A DNA stretch of 64,000 nucleotides from Asterias rubens (Eukaryota > Echinodermata > Asteroidea > Forcipulatida > Asteriidae). Below are positions 47,813 to 59,400 of this stretch, one piece after another. Within the stretch, counting starts at the first letter, position 1. Every line of letters starts with the position of its first letter. Under the pieces are notes generated by a model. It ran no database searches and was not told where the DNA came from. It was given only the letters and a program-made list of their open reading frames with translations. The DNA is taken from positions 5,210,501 through 5,274,500 of the forward strand of contig NC_047062.1 in assembly GCF_902459465.1 (NCBI RefSeq). The letters run 5' to 3'. A program made the translations under genes and the position numbers.

Positions 47813-48726
47813 TATGAGGAGCGATTCAAGCATGAATTGTTCTCCACAAGTAATATGATTGGGATAACTTTTTACACACAATCATTTGAATCTTGAGAAG
47901 CGATCCTCTGAGGAACGATTCAAGCAGGAATTGTTCTTCAGATTTGTGAGGGTTCAACCCTTTAGTAGCCATGTCTGTTCAACCCTTTAGTAGCCATGCC
48001 TGTTCCCGAATGCTGCTACCAGAGATGTGGTTGGTACTCGCTGTCAACTCCTCGCTAGTCGTGGATGGATTCAACATTCTTGTAAAAATACCATGACAGT
48101 TTTTTGCTGTTTTCTAAGCAATAGTAGACAATGAATTCGGCTGAACCTTTTACTTGTGACCTTAGTTGTATCATGAATTGTAGTTTTGCCTATAAATAAG
48201 CATTACAGTAACAGAAACCAATCTATGACTCTTAACTTTCCTTTTTGTAAAGGTGTGTAGAAAAACTAAACTGTGTATAACTATGGCATGCACGCGTACA
48301 ATTTAAAGCTTCTTTGTTGCCCCTCTGGTTATGAGCTAGGGCCAAGTTCACACAAGGACCATTTGTTTACTAGGAGCTGATATTGCTTAGTGCTTAACAC
48401 TTCTTTTTGAGTACCAGTTAATATCAGCGGCATTCTTCCTTGTGAGAATTCATCAGATTTTGTTCAAAGTTTGTTAACTCGCTCACAATGTAAGCTTACG
48501 GACTGTGATAAGAGTGGTGTGCTTGGCCCACATGATTGGTTTGGAAGTGCCAGGCCGGAAATTGCACAGAGGTCATGGTTTCTGTTGGCTCGGGTCTTGG
48601 CCTTCAAAAGTTTCCAACAATCTTTACGATTTTCCAATGGAAGTGCCCTTTGAAATTTGAAAATGGTCACGCCCACTCAAAATTGATAAATCCAGATCTG
48701 ATGTGCCATTGAGCTTCATGTAGCTG

Positions 48727-49113
48727 TTAAAGCCACTGAACACTATTGGTAATTGTCAAAAACCAGTCTTCTCACTTGGTGTATCTCAACATATGCAAAT
48801 CATAACAAACCTGTGAAAATTTGAGCTCGATTGGTCGTCGGAGTTGCGAGATAATTATGAAAGAAAAAAACACCCTTGTCTTACGAAGTTGTGTGCTTTC
48901 AGATGCTTGATTTCGGGACCTCAAATTTTAAACTTGAGGTCTCGAAATCAAATTTGTGGAAAATTACTTCTTTCTTGAAAACTACTCCACTTCAGAGGGA
49001 GCCATTTCTCACAAAGTTTTATACTACCAACCGCTCCCCATTACTCGTTACCAAGTAAGGTTCCATGCTAATAATTATTTTGAGTAATTACCAATAGTGT
49101 CTACTGCCTTTAA
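48727..49113 (+). mobile_element. TTAA-flanked palindromic MITE, family A, copy 6
   Basis: Starts TTAAAGCCACTGAACACTAT and ends ATAGTGTCTACTGCCTTTAA. Full length, with the central palindrome partly diverged. Confidence 0.8.
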
Positions 49114-49304
49114 CAAAGAGGTGATACTTAGAGAGCAGAGTCTGCTAATGTTCCAAATTTGGTTTTTAATTCAAGAAACACTGAAATAAAATAAACCAGC
49201 TGGTTGTCCATTTCAGCTGAATGAAATTCTCTTTTGAGCACGATGGCAAATCAAGCTGTCATTAAAGTTACTGCCCTGATCAAAATAAGCTTTGAATTAA
49301 TACA

Positions 49305-49410
49305 AAAACAGTGAAGACGAGCAGAGTATACTGTTCAAAACGTCGAGACCAAACCACTCCTTCAAAAGAGTTTTTACCCATGGTTGTACCCGCAAGTTTT
49401 TATTAATATT
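49305..49410. repeat. Fragment of Penelope-like or LINE-like element (tentative)
   Basis: Contains GAAGACGAGCAGAGTATACT, then CAAAACGTCGAGACC, and a TTTTTACCCATGGTTGTACC end. It is the opposite-orientation relative of 14390-14470. Confidence 0.35.
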
Positions 49411-50254
49411 TATATTTATAGTTGCTCTTATTCTCCACACCATGCAAAGCTTCAAACACCATTTAAAACAGTGTCTGTTTCTGATGATGCTCTTATTTTG
49501 GAATGGTGTTTGTGTACAGAATCTATACCATCAGTATAGTGTACTATGAGCTCAAGCCCCAGCCCCACCCAAAAAATAAATCAAAAGTGTTTATTCGTTT
49601 TTTGGGTATCGGCACGCAATTCGCTTGTACATGTGGAGAACTCTTGCCCTGGCATCCCTCCTATGATTGAGATGCGTGGCAATATTAAGAGAAGATTCAC
49701 TGCATTGGATCACTTCATTCTGGTCAGTACTGTCTATTTGGCATGTAGTTAGTAGACTTGGTTTGGTGTTTGTGTGTATGAAGTCAATGTACGCTTAGTA
49801 TCGATAGCAACATGCTTGGTATAAACTGTTTGTAAATAATCAAAATAAAAGCAATTTTACAGTGACTATGAGCTTATTGACAACAGAAGCTTCACATCGA
49901 AGACTCCAGACTGTTTAGGGTGTTTTCTAATTTCATATCTTGTGTGATAAGATGTTTCTGTGAGCATGGAACAAATTATACTGTAGACAGAGTCTAAGTT
50001 AAGAACAAAAATCTCATGAATTTATTTAAATTACTGACACCATACTGAATCAGATGGCAATTGTAAAAAATAACAAGAATTATATCAAATTTCAAAGAAT
50101 GCATAATAAATACATTTTTGATTTGCCTGACTGATAAAGAAACAATAACCAAAGGATAATAACCAATTCACAAATCACATTAAATTATGAGTTTGAAGAT
50201 GCTGAAAAATATTTATTTGGGAAGACTTTTTATTGAAATGTTACTTAATGTAAC

Positions 50255-50610
50255 TTAAAGGCATTGGACACCTTTGTTAGTTGTCAAAGACCAGTATCCT
50301 CAAATGGTGTATCCCAACATGCATAAAATAACAAATCTGTAATTTGTTTTACTCAATTGGTTATCAAAGTTGCAAGAGAATAATGACAGGAAAACACCCT
50401 TGTTGCACAAATTTGTGTGCTTTCAGATGCCAGGGGTCTTTTAATGTATGAGTGAAAAGTTACCTCTTTCACAAAAACTATTTTACTTCAGAGGGAGCCG
50501 TTTCTCACAATATTGTATACTATCAACAGCTCTCCATTGCTTGTTACCAACCAAGTTTTTATGTTAACAGTTATTTTAAGTAATTACCAATAGCGTCCAG
50601 TGCCTTTTAG
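50255..50610 (+). mobile_element. TTAA-flanked palindromic MITE, family A, copy 7
   Basis: Starts TTAAAGGCATTGGACACCTT and ends ATAGCGTCCAGTGCCTTTTA. The central palindrome is largely deleted. Confidence 0.75.
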
Positions 50611-50689
50611 ATTCAATTGTTCTACCTGTCACCCTACTAATTCCATTGTAGGTTGCCAGAAAGCTAGGGAGCTAGTGTTAGTTAGGGGG

Positions 50690-50890
50690 CTAATGTTGAT
50701 GTTAGTTTGGGGGCCAGTGTTGGTTGTGGAGCTAGTGTTGGTTGGGGAACCAATGGGGAGCCAATGTTAGTTTGGATACCAGTGTTGGTTGGGATACCAG
50801 TGTTGGTTGGGATACCAGTGTTGGTTGGGATACCAGTGTTGGTTGGGATACCAGTGTTGGTTGGGATACCAGTGTTGGTTGGTCAGTTGT
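50690..50890. repeat. 18-bp minisatellite
   Basis: GGATACCAGTGTTGGTTG is repeated about six times between about 50777 and 50884, preceded by degenerate units. Eighteen bases is a multiple of three, so open frames across it read as repeats such as GIPVLV; these are not considered genes. Confidence 0.92.
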
Positions 50891-51177
50891 GAAGCCAATG
50901 CTGGTTGGGAAGTCAATGTTGATAAAAGTAATATACATCGGACCATAGTGGTCACAAAATGTTGAATACGCACAAGACTGGCACGGTTTGTAGCAGAAAA
51001 ATCTGCACCGAGATGATTTGAAGAATTGCCTGCAAACTTGCTCACAATAGCAGTGGTTCCGAAAACTGTTCATTCGAAAACTAACTGTAGTATCATTCTT
51101 AATTTGCCTAATTTAAAACGAACTTACCGTATTAAAAACTAGGTATTTGGTTTTTAATTAAGGAAGAAATGACAAAA

Positions 51178-51240
51178 GCAGGGCTTGAACCTGCGACCTC
51201 CTGATTAGTTGGCTAGCACTCTACCAACTAAGGTATCTAG
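51178..51240 (-). pseudogene. tRNA-like pseudogene or SINE head
   Basis: The minus strand has CCTTAGTTGGTAGAGTGCTA (A-box region) and GGTCGCAGGTTCAAGCCCTG (B-box and a T arm that pairs). The acceptor ends do not pair and the anticodon arm is poor, so a working tRNA is unlikely. Confidence 0.55.
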
Positions 51241-51270
51241 CCTTGATCTTGGGGGCCTTCCTATTTTGAC

Positions 51271-51484
51271 AATAGGGAGTTTTCGTTTTCGACGATGGAT
51301 GGTTCTGCGACGATTTTTCAGCCACATGTTGTCGTTTTCAGCACAACGAAGATTCATCCCAAGTACTGTCGTAGAAATTGAGGGACGACGGTCCTCAAAG
51401 CTGACGCATGCGCAGATGACGCCAAATGTCATCATTACCGTGGCAGAACCATCCGTCGTCGAAAACGAAAACTCCCCAATATCT
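51271..51484. mobile_element. MITE with about 38-bp terminal inverted repeats
   Basis: The left end is GGGAGTTTTCGTTTTCGACG followed by ATGGATGGTTCTGC. The right end is GCAGAACCATCCGTCGTCGA followed by AAACGAAAACTCCCC. The interior of about 140 bp has no transposase. An open frame crosses the element but is repeat-derived. Confidence 0.75.
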
Positions 51485-52799
51485 TTGACTGGCGCTCCTG
51501 AATAAAGATGTACGCTAATCTGGAGGTCACAGATTCAAGTCTTGCTCAGACGGGTGTTCTTTGTTCAGCCACAAATTATTTACAAATTTACCCAGTCAGT
51601 TTCCCTTGTGGGAAGACACATTTTGTAAGATATTAAAGTCATGTTACAAAATACATTAAAATCAATGGTTTTAGGGGAAGTAGTTGAAGTCAGGGAATAG
51701 ACTCTAAGGTGTGGACTTGCACGTACAATCTAATCAACTCGATTCTACACTTAAGTCTGGTCACATTGATAGCACTAAATCCTTACCACGGGTAGTGAGG
51801 GAACCAGTCTCTAATCATCAAGTCAAAATATTTTGGCATGTAATTCTTTCTTTTACAACAAGCAAGTTTAGACCGTGCTTTAAAAATAACTTGCTTTTTA
51901 AACAGATTGGTAAAAATTTTCACCATTCAGGGTTAAAGAGTTATCTCCAAATACAACTTTGTGAAAGTCAATAATCAAAATGAAGCAATTCAATGATTTT
52001 GTTTATCTAATTTAAATAATCATTCTGTATGATGATTGTGAATTTTGTTTGACTTTATTAAACACATGTGGTAGTTTTTATGTGCTAAGCAGCTTTTGCT
52101 CGTTATCTTGTCTCTGTGACATATCCATAATTGATGTTGTGTAGATACTTGTACATTTTGCTTAACGTACATTATTATTTTGTTTGTTACATTTTAAGTT
52201 CAACGGTAATGTATATCTCGATTTGCGAACGTAATAAACTTGTCATGAAAACATTGATTGATAAAGTGATTCCCTTTTCAATTGTACCCTTTTCCAGCTC
52301 ATTTCTTAAACTCATGTTACTATTTGCCTACCTTCTCTGGTCCTTCTGAAAATTTGAGTAAACACAATTTTCTTTTAAAGATATTTTCTGTAAAAAAAAA
52401 AGTCTTAATTCAGGCTCCAACTGCGATGACATTTTTATTTTCAAAACGTACAAAACATAGTATAAAATCTTTATATTAGGTCGATTTTTTTGTTGGCACA
52501 TTATTCCAAATTCAATCTGTACAGCCATGAGGTATTATCATTATCCCACCTCTGCAACCAATTATCTGTGGAGCTATGTTTCCAAGACTGTTGGCTTTTA
52601 CTTCCGTAAGTTCCATGTTTATTAGCGAGAATGTTTTACAGTGGCTAAATTATAAGTAAACATGCAGTTCATGTTAAATGCCTGGTGTAAACAATTCATT
52701 GACTTCAGCTGCCTGTTTCATATTGCTTAAAATGTTTAGTCGACTATGGTAGCCAATTGAGTACCGAGCTTCGATTTTGGTAATATCCGATATATGATA

Positions 52800-53345
52800 T
52801 ATTTTCTATGATAAGATACAAATAGATTTCTGAAGTTTCATTATAATCCTTATAATTTGATGATCGTATTGCACACTAAAATCATAAAAAGTGACTGTTG
52901 AACACGGATATTTGTTTTACCAAGCAACATTATAAACCATTTTGTGAGACTTTGAGCTCTCCTGGCAGCATCATTTTGTATTTGATCTATTTTGTATGAA
53001 GTGATACAAACAAATTTCTGATGTTTCAGCTGACATTATAATCCTTATAATTTGATGATCATATTGCACACTAAAATCATAAAAAGTGACTGTTGAATAC
53101 GGACATTTTATTTACCAAGCCACATTATAAGTTATTTAGTGAGACTATGAGCTCTCCTGGCAGCATCATTTTGTATTTGATCCATTTTGTACGAAGTGAT
53201 ACAAACAGATTTCTGATGTTTCAGCTGACATTATAATCCTTATAACATAATTTGATGATCGTATTGCACACTAAAATCATAAAAAGTGAGTGTTACATAC
53301 GGACATTTGTTTTACCAAGCCACATTATAAGTTATTTAGTGAGAC
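52800..53345. repeat. 195-bp tandem array at the SLC46-like 3' end (about 2.8 units)
   Basis: GAAGTGATACAAAC recurs at 52998 and 53193 (195-bp period), with a shortened first unit at 52810. Units share TTATAATCCTTATAATTTGA and GCACACTAAAATCATAAAAA. The right end of the array (gene-proximal) covers the final codons and stop of the SLC46-like frame. Confidence 0.9.
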
Positions 53346-53446
53346 TTGAAGATGTTCTGGAAGCGGCGTCATGTAGAGAGTGTTCTCATCTTCTGAATCC
53401 GACTCAACCTTGTCAAGGAGCATCTTCTCATTCTTCTGCCCAAAAA
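53325..53446 (-). CDS. SLC46-like exon 6 (C-terminal tail)
   Basis: Encodes VFGQKNEKMLLDKVESDSED to LPEHLQVSLNNL and stop TAA at 53327-53325. The last six codons and the stop lie inside the 195-bp tandem repeat unit. Confidence 0.83.
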
Positions 53447-56400
53447 CTATGAAGAAGAATAAAACAAAAGGCAAACAGAAAGATTTAAGAAATGATGCAT
53501 TCTCATGGTTTTCAAAAAATTCTTTACGAAATTCAAATTTGAAATCAAATTGAAAACTAAAAAAATCTTATTATAAAATAAATATATTTATAAGATTTGA
53601 CAATGTAATGTTGTGCAACCTGGAGCCAACCATGGCAGAAAATGCTGGGTCAAACCCCCTACTCTTAACGACCAATGACTTGACGTCCTATCTGATAGCC
53701 AAAGCAATAATGGTTAAAGGCAGTGGACACTATTGGTAATTACTCAAAATAATTATCATCATAAAACCTTTCTTGATTACGAGTAATGGGGAGAGGTTGA
53801 TGGTATAAAACATTGTGTGAAACAGCTCCCTCTGAAGTGACGTAGTTTTCGAGAAAGAAGTAATTTTCACAAATTTGATTTCGAGACCTCAAGTTTAGAA
53901 TTTGAGGTCTCGAAATCAAGCATCAGAAAGCACACAACTTCGTGTGACAAGGGTGTTTTTTCTTTCATTATTATCTAGCAAATTCGGCGAGCTCAAATTT
54001 TCACAGGTTTGTTATTTTAAGCATATGTTGAGATACACCAAGTAAGAAGACTGGTCTTTGACAATTACCAATAGTGTCCACTGTCTTTAAGTGTCTTTCG
54101 TAAGGTCAAAAGGTGCCAAGACTGGGACTTGAATTCACACTCTGATGTGATCAGTAAACCCACAGTGCGCTAGAACACTCAGCCACAAGTAGAACAAAAC
54201 TGTCTCATCATCAACAAAAATTTGATGCCCTTGGGCAATTTTTTTCCTTTTGTAATGAATGTTTAATTAATCTTTTATTTTGTGTGATCTGAACGTGTTT
54301 TAAAATTGTAAATTCATAATGCAATTCGGTCGTTTGACAGCAAATTTTTGAATGTTTTTAAATAAAGGAACAAAAGGGTAGGCCGTTTAAAACCGGCAGG
54401 GCAACGACCCTGCAAGGTTTGAAACGGCAGGTTAAGAACGAGTCACTACTCATTTATTCCCATTCATAAATGCCTTTTAGGTTTAAAGGCGTAATAAAGT
54501 AAAAAACTCTGTACGTCCGTGTGTTGCATTGTTATGACTGAGACGACAGTTTTCCGATCCTAGTCTAGGTGCAAGACGTTTCTCGTTTTCCTTTCACACA
54601 CAGCGCGGCCAACTCACCTACAGCGCCTGCATCGTACGTAACGAGATATGCTTTGCACCAAATATAGCGCGTTGTATCTGAAAACAACCGATTATAAACA
54701 GAGCTCCAGCTGATCATTATCAACTGTTTAAACACCCCCACGTGACACGCTCTCCACCAATAGGAATAGCGAAACTGTCTGAGGTATTTATGAATAAATC
54801 ATAAACCATGAGTAGTATTGACAATGATTACATTTGTCAGGCAGATAAAAAAACAACTAAATGAACAAGTCTCTGATCAATTATCAGAATCTATTCTTGA
54901 CATTTTGAGGACAGAGGACAGATGTTTTTTTGACAAGAAATAATGTAGGGAAATGTTTTTCTCGACTCAATAAGGTGTACTCACCATTTCTACCCCATCG
55001 TATTGATTTCTTCATGTCATACTGCAGCCAACTGTTAATAAAAAATATATGTTATAAATCTGACAAATAAAACAATTGCTTAACAACTCAGCACATTGAC
55101 CGCAATACGACAACATTACTGCATGACTCAGGCCAGTCAACTAGCGGTGTTTCAAGCCATGTGGTCTCATTTTATGAAATGAAAATAAGAACAACTACTT
55201 TAATTTTGTACTTGTAAAAGGAATCTGATTTTTCATATGGTTTAAGTTATTTTAAAATGATTGTAAGTAAGGAGAGGGTCGAGATTAAGACCACACTTTT
55301 CAAAGCGTGGTCATTGTAAGTAAATGTCAATGCTGTCAAAGTACCAAATTCCTGACAAGTCGTTACAAAACAGGCTTTGAAGTTAATACTAATAGTAAAG
55401 TAGTTATATAGTGCCTTATGCTAGGCCTCAAGACACTTAACACAAAATAAAATACATTTACGTAAAAAGCAACACAGAATACAGAAAGCACAATTAAAAA
55501 CCACATAGAAGAAAAATTATTATTAAAAACTAAACAAAACGACAAGGAGCAAAAAGTATAAAAATTAAGTTAAACATTTCTCTGTAGTTTTGCACTACTC
55601 ACTGATTAAGTACGTATTCTAATAGAAAATAAGGTGAATAGGGAGTGTGTGAGGAGTTGAGACTCACATTCATTAAAGGTTTCTTAATCACATGGCAACC
55701 AGGCAAAAGGCTGAATTGAGTGATTCAGAACATCCCACATTGAACAAAACTTTTAAAACAAACAATTATTACAATTATACATTCAATAAATTGCATGTGC
55801 ATTCAACATTAAAAAGGGAGTTGCACACATACACAAATATATACATTAATCATTAATTATTGAAATTTACATAAAAAATTACCTGAAGGGGAAAACAATA
55901 AAAAGATGTTAAAATCAAAGCAGTTATGCTCAGGCATCCACTTGGATAAGGGTCATTGATGAAGAACTTTCACTGGCGATTTCCATTAAAAAAGAAAAAA
56001 GGGTCAATGTTTACACATTGCCAGTTATCACTCCAAATCTGCCACGAGGCACTTGGTTCTGCACCTTGGGTATTCGGTTCATCAGTCACAGCAAGAACAC
56101 TTAAGGGCTGTCATAACAATCAAGTGAAATTCACTAATTTGCTGAAAATGTCACGCCCGTTTTCATCATTGAATGAAAAAATTAAGGAGAGCAAAAAATA
56201 CTAGAGGCTTATAAGATGTTGGATATTTCCATCGCCTAGAAGGGCTGTGTTGTGATAGAGGGACTGGATAAGTTTATCAATCCAGGCTGGATAAATAAGA
56301 CATTAAAGGCACTGGACACTATTTCGTAATTACTCAAAATAGTTGTTAGCATAAAAACTTACTTGGTAATGAGCAATAGAGAGCTGTTGATAGTATAAAA

Positions 56401-59400
56401 CATAGTGAGAAACGGCTCCCTCGGAAGTAACGATTTTATTAAGAAAGAGGTAACTTTCCACGAATTTGATTTCAAGGCCTCAGAATTAGATTTTGAGGTC
56501 CCAAAAAGCACACAAATTTGTGAGACAAGGGTGTTTTTTCCATTATTCTCTCGCAACTTGGACGACCAACTGCGTTTAAATTTTGACAGGTTGGTTATTT
56601 TGTGCATATGTTGAGATACACCAAGTGAGAAGACTGGTCTTTGACAATTACCAAAGGTGTCCAGTGTCTTTAACACCACATACAAAGTGTGGACCTGAGA
56701 ACTGAATAGGTCCACATAATATAGAGACTTGAAACACATGTTGACTTACACATCTCCACACACACAACAAGTGTTGATGAATAGGATTTTCAGAACAAAG
56801 GAAATGTCCACAGAATGACTGCCAAAAAAGTTGTGTGTGTTTTAAAGTAAAGTGGGGAGTTCGGGCGACGCCATTACCTTTGAATTTTAAGTTTAAATGC
56901 ATTAAAAGCTGAATACTCACAACATGATTATAAGCGATATGAGAAACACAGCGGCCATTATAAGGAAGGAAAACCCAGGCCAGATGTGAAGAGTAGCTGG
57001 ATACAGTGTGTTGAAGAGAAGAGACCCGGCCATCTGGCAGAATATATCCAGGAATGATGTACAGGCAAACATGGCACCTATAGAACAAAAATGATACAAT
57101 GTAAATTCATAAATCCCACAGTTTATCCATTATTATATTTTTACCATTGCAAAGTGACCCTGTCAGCTACTGCTTCTGGTCATTTTGCTTGTTTATACCA
57201 ATAATAAATTAAAGTTGTTAAATTAAAAAAAAAGTTGGGATGTAAAGCTGTTGGTCATGCATACTGCATCCAGGGAAATCATAGATTGAGTGCTTCAAGT
57301 GCTTTGGTTTAAACTACGACTCCTGGGGTGATCCTCGGCATGTTCTATTTTCATATATCCGGGAATGATGTCAGGCAAACATGACGCCTGTTGAAAAAAA
57401 TGATACAATGTTGGGATGTAAAGCTGTCGATCATGTATACTGCATCCAGGGAAATCATAGTAAATACGACAGCTTCAAGTGCGTTGGTTGAATCTACAAC
57501 TCCTGAGGGGAACCTGGGCACGTTCTATTTTCATCAAACCTTTTTCACATTGGGGTATGTTGTATTATGTACATGGGGTCTACTTTGTGTGCCAGTCATG
57601 TCATTTGGTTCTTGGTAAAAAAGGAGGAACCTTTTGGTTGAGTAAAGGGATGACCTGTATGATGTATGCTTTAAGAGACTTCATGCTAATTAATAACAAT
57701 TTAAACGGCTCCCTCTGAAGGAATGTAGTTTTCAAAAAAGAAGTAATTTTCCACAAATATCTCAGAATTAGATTTTGAGGTCCTGAAATCAAGCATCTGA
57801 AAGCACACAACTTCATGTGACAAGGGTGTTTTTTCTTCCATACTACTATGCACTTTCGATGATCAATAGAGGTCAAATTTTAACAGTTTTTGTTGTTGTT
57901 ATGAATATGTTGCGATACACCAAGTGAGAATACTGGTCTTTCACAATTACCAACAGTGTCCAGTGTCTTTACGCTTTAAAATAAATGCAGTTCAAAATAG
58001 GAATAAAAGTGTTGTGACTCGGTCTTCAGTGGCCCTTTAAAAACTTACAAGGTTATGGCCAAGCGATTATCACTAGGCTACATCCCTACCTGTTTTTTTA
58101 GCACCTGCTTTAGACACCATTGCCACTCTTTTATTCCCTTTATTGCACATTTCTACTTACCAAATTCATTTGGTTCAACCAACTGCGCCTTGAAGGAACT
58201 CAGGACTGCACCAGTAAAGCCAGAAAGACATCCAACAAGAGGAACTAAAGAAAAGAAAAATTTTAAAAAATGAAAAGAAAAAACAGAAGAGCAAAATACA
58301 TCTTGCAGTCAAACATAGACAAGTAATAATAACAGAACATCCTTAAAGCCAGCCTCAGGTTGACCTACGATTTTCTTGCGCCCGCAACACACCGTCGGCG
58401 ATGCGCAGACAAAATATGCTCAGGTCACAACAACTGAGAAATCGTGCGCCTGCGATTGGTTCCCGACCGTCGGGATCATGTCGTACAAGTTTAAATTGTT
58501 CTACTCTTGCGACTGTTTTTTTCAAACGGCGACTGTTTCAGATTGTCTTAAAATCATTGCAGTAACGCTCAGTTGCTGACTGTTTTTTGTTGACGCAAGG
58601 TCGACCTGAGGTCGGCTTAACGGCACAGAACACCTTTGGTAGTTGTCAAAGACCAGTATGCAGAAAATTTTTGCGCAATTGGTCATCAAATTTTGTGTGC
58701 TTTCAGATGCCTGAGAAAGGCCTCAAATTTGTTCATATTCAAATACTTTCTCAAAAGCTACATTAGAAGTCATTTCTCACAATGTTTTATACTATCAGCA
58801 GCTCTCCATTGCTTGCTACCAGATTTTATGTTATTAGGCCCTATATATTTTGAGTCCATTACCTTTAAGACGCACAGTATCTGGAGGCCCATTGAAAGGC
58901 ACCAGTCAAGGAAGGACACTTAACTTGGTGCCCTTTAAAAAGTTTCAAAGTGCCCTTGCAAAATGAAAATTGCCTTGCCCTCTCAAAGAAATGCATTCTG
59001 CACTGATTAAAGCCGTCTGGTTGCGGCTATGCAGTGAAAAAGAAGACTGACACACAATGGAAACAGCGGCCAATTTCATGAAACGCTAGGATTAATCCTA
59101 TCTCGAGTTTGGACGAGTAACCCGTCCTAACTTAGAATGGGTTCAATGCGTCCTACGTCTTCAGATAGGGAACTTAACTCGTGTTAAGTCTTAAGCTAGG
59201 ATGAGTTTGGTGAAATCGAACAGCAGGCGCGGTCGGTCTCGTCTTGCTAACTATCTTCTTCTTCAATTCTAGTGCAGCCTTCATAATTGAAGATAGTCGC
59301 ACTCCCAGACTATGACTTGACTAAGCCTGGGTGACTAATGAGACTAGTGCTGTAGTCGCAACTATTGATTGCTTAGTCGAGTCTGACTACCGTTTTTCAA

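Larger units (their letters stand above)
46850..53324. other. Convergent interval (3' ends of ZNF839-like and SLC46-like genes)
   Basis: No protein gene was supported. It holds a SINE (47393-47812), two family A MITEs (48727-49113, 50255-50610), a Penelope-like fragment (about 49305-49410), an 18-bp minisatellite (50773-50882), a MITE flanked by tRNA-like heads (51178-51580), and the 195-bp tandem array of the SLC46-like 3' end (52800-53345). An AATAAA at 49844-49849 is one possible plus-strand poly(A) signal, but it lies 3 kb from the stop. Confidence 0.5.
53447..54984 (-). other. SLC46-like intron 5
   Basis: Contains a family A MITE in minus orientation (53714-54090), a SINE fragment (54100-54190) and the CACCAATAGGAATAGCGAAA module (about 54755-54800). 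No exon was seen. Confidence 0.5.
57078..58160 (-). other. SLC46-like intron 3
   Basis: Contains an approximate tandem duplication (57236-57353 and 57413-57532), a broken copy of exon 4 (57352-57410) and a truncated family A MITE (57700-57971). Confidence 0.6.

Noticed and set aside
50707-50948. Repetitive peptide frames GIPVLV and WDTSVG
   Set aside because: Produced by an 18-bp minisatellite; no start context, flanking exon or conservation argument.
51209-51505. 98-codon plus-strand frame
   Set aside because: It runs across a MITE with terminal inverted repeats and has no domain.
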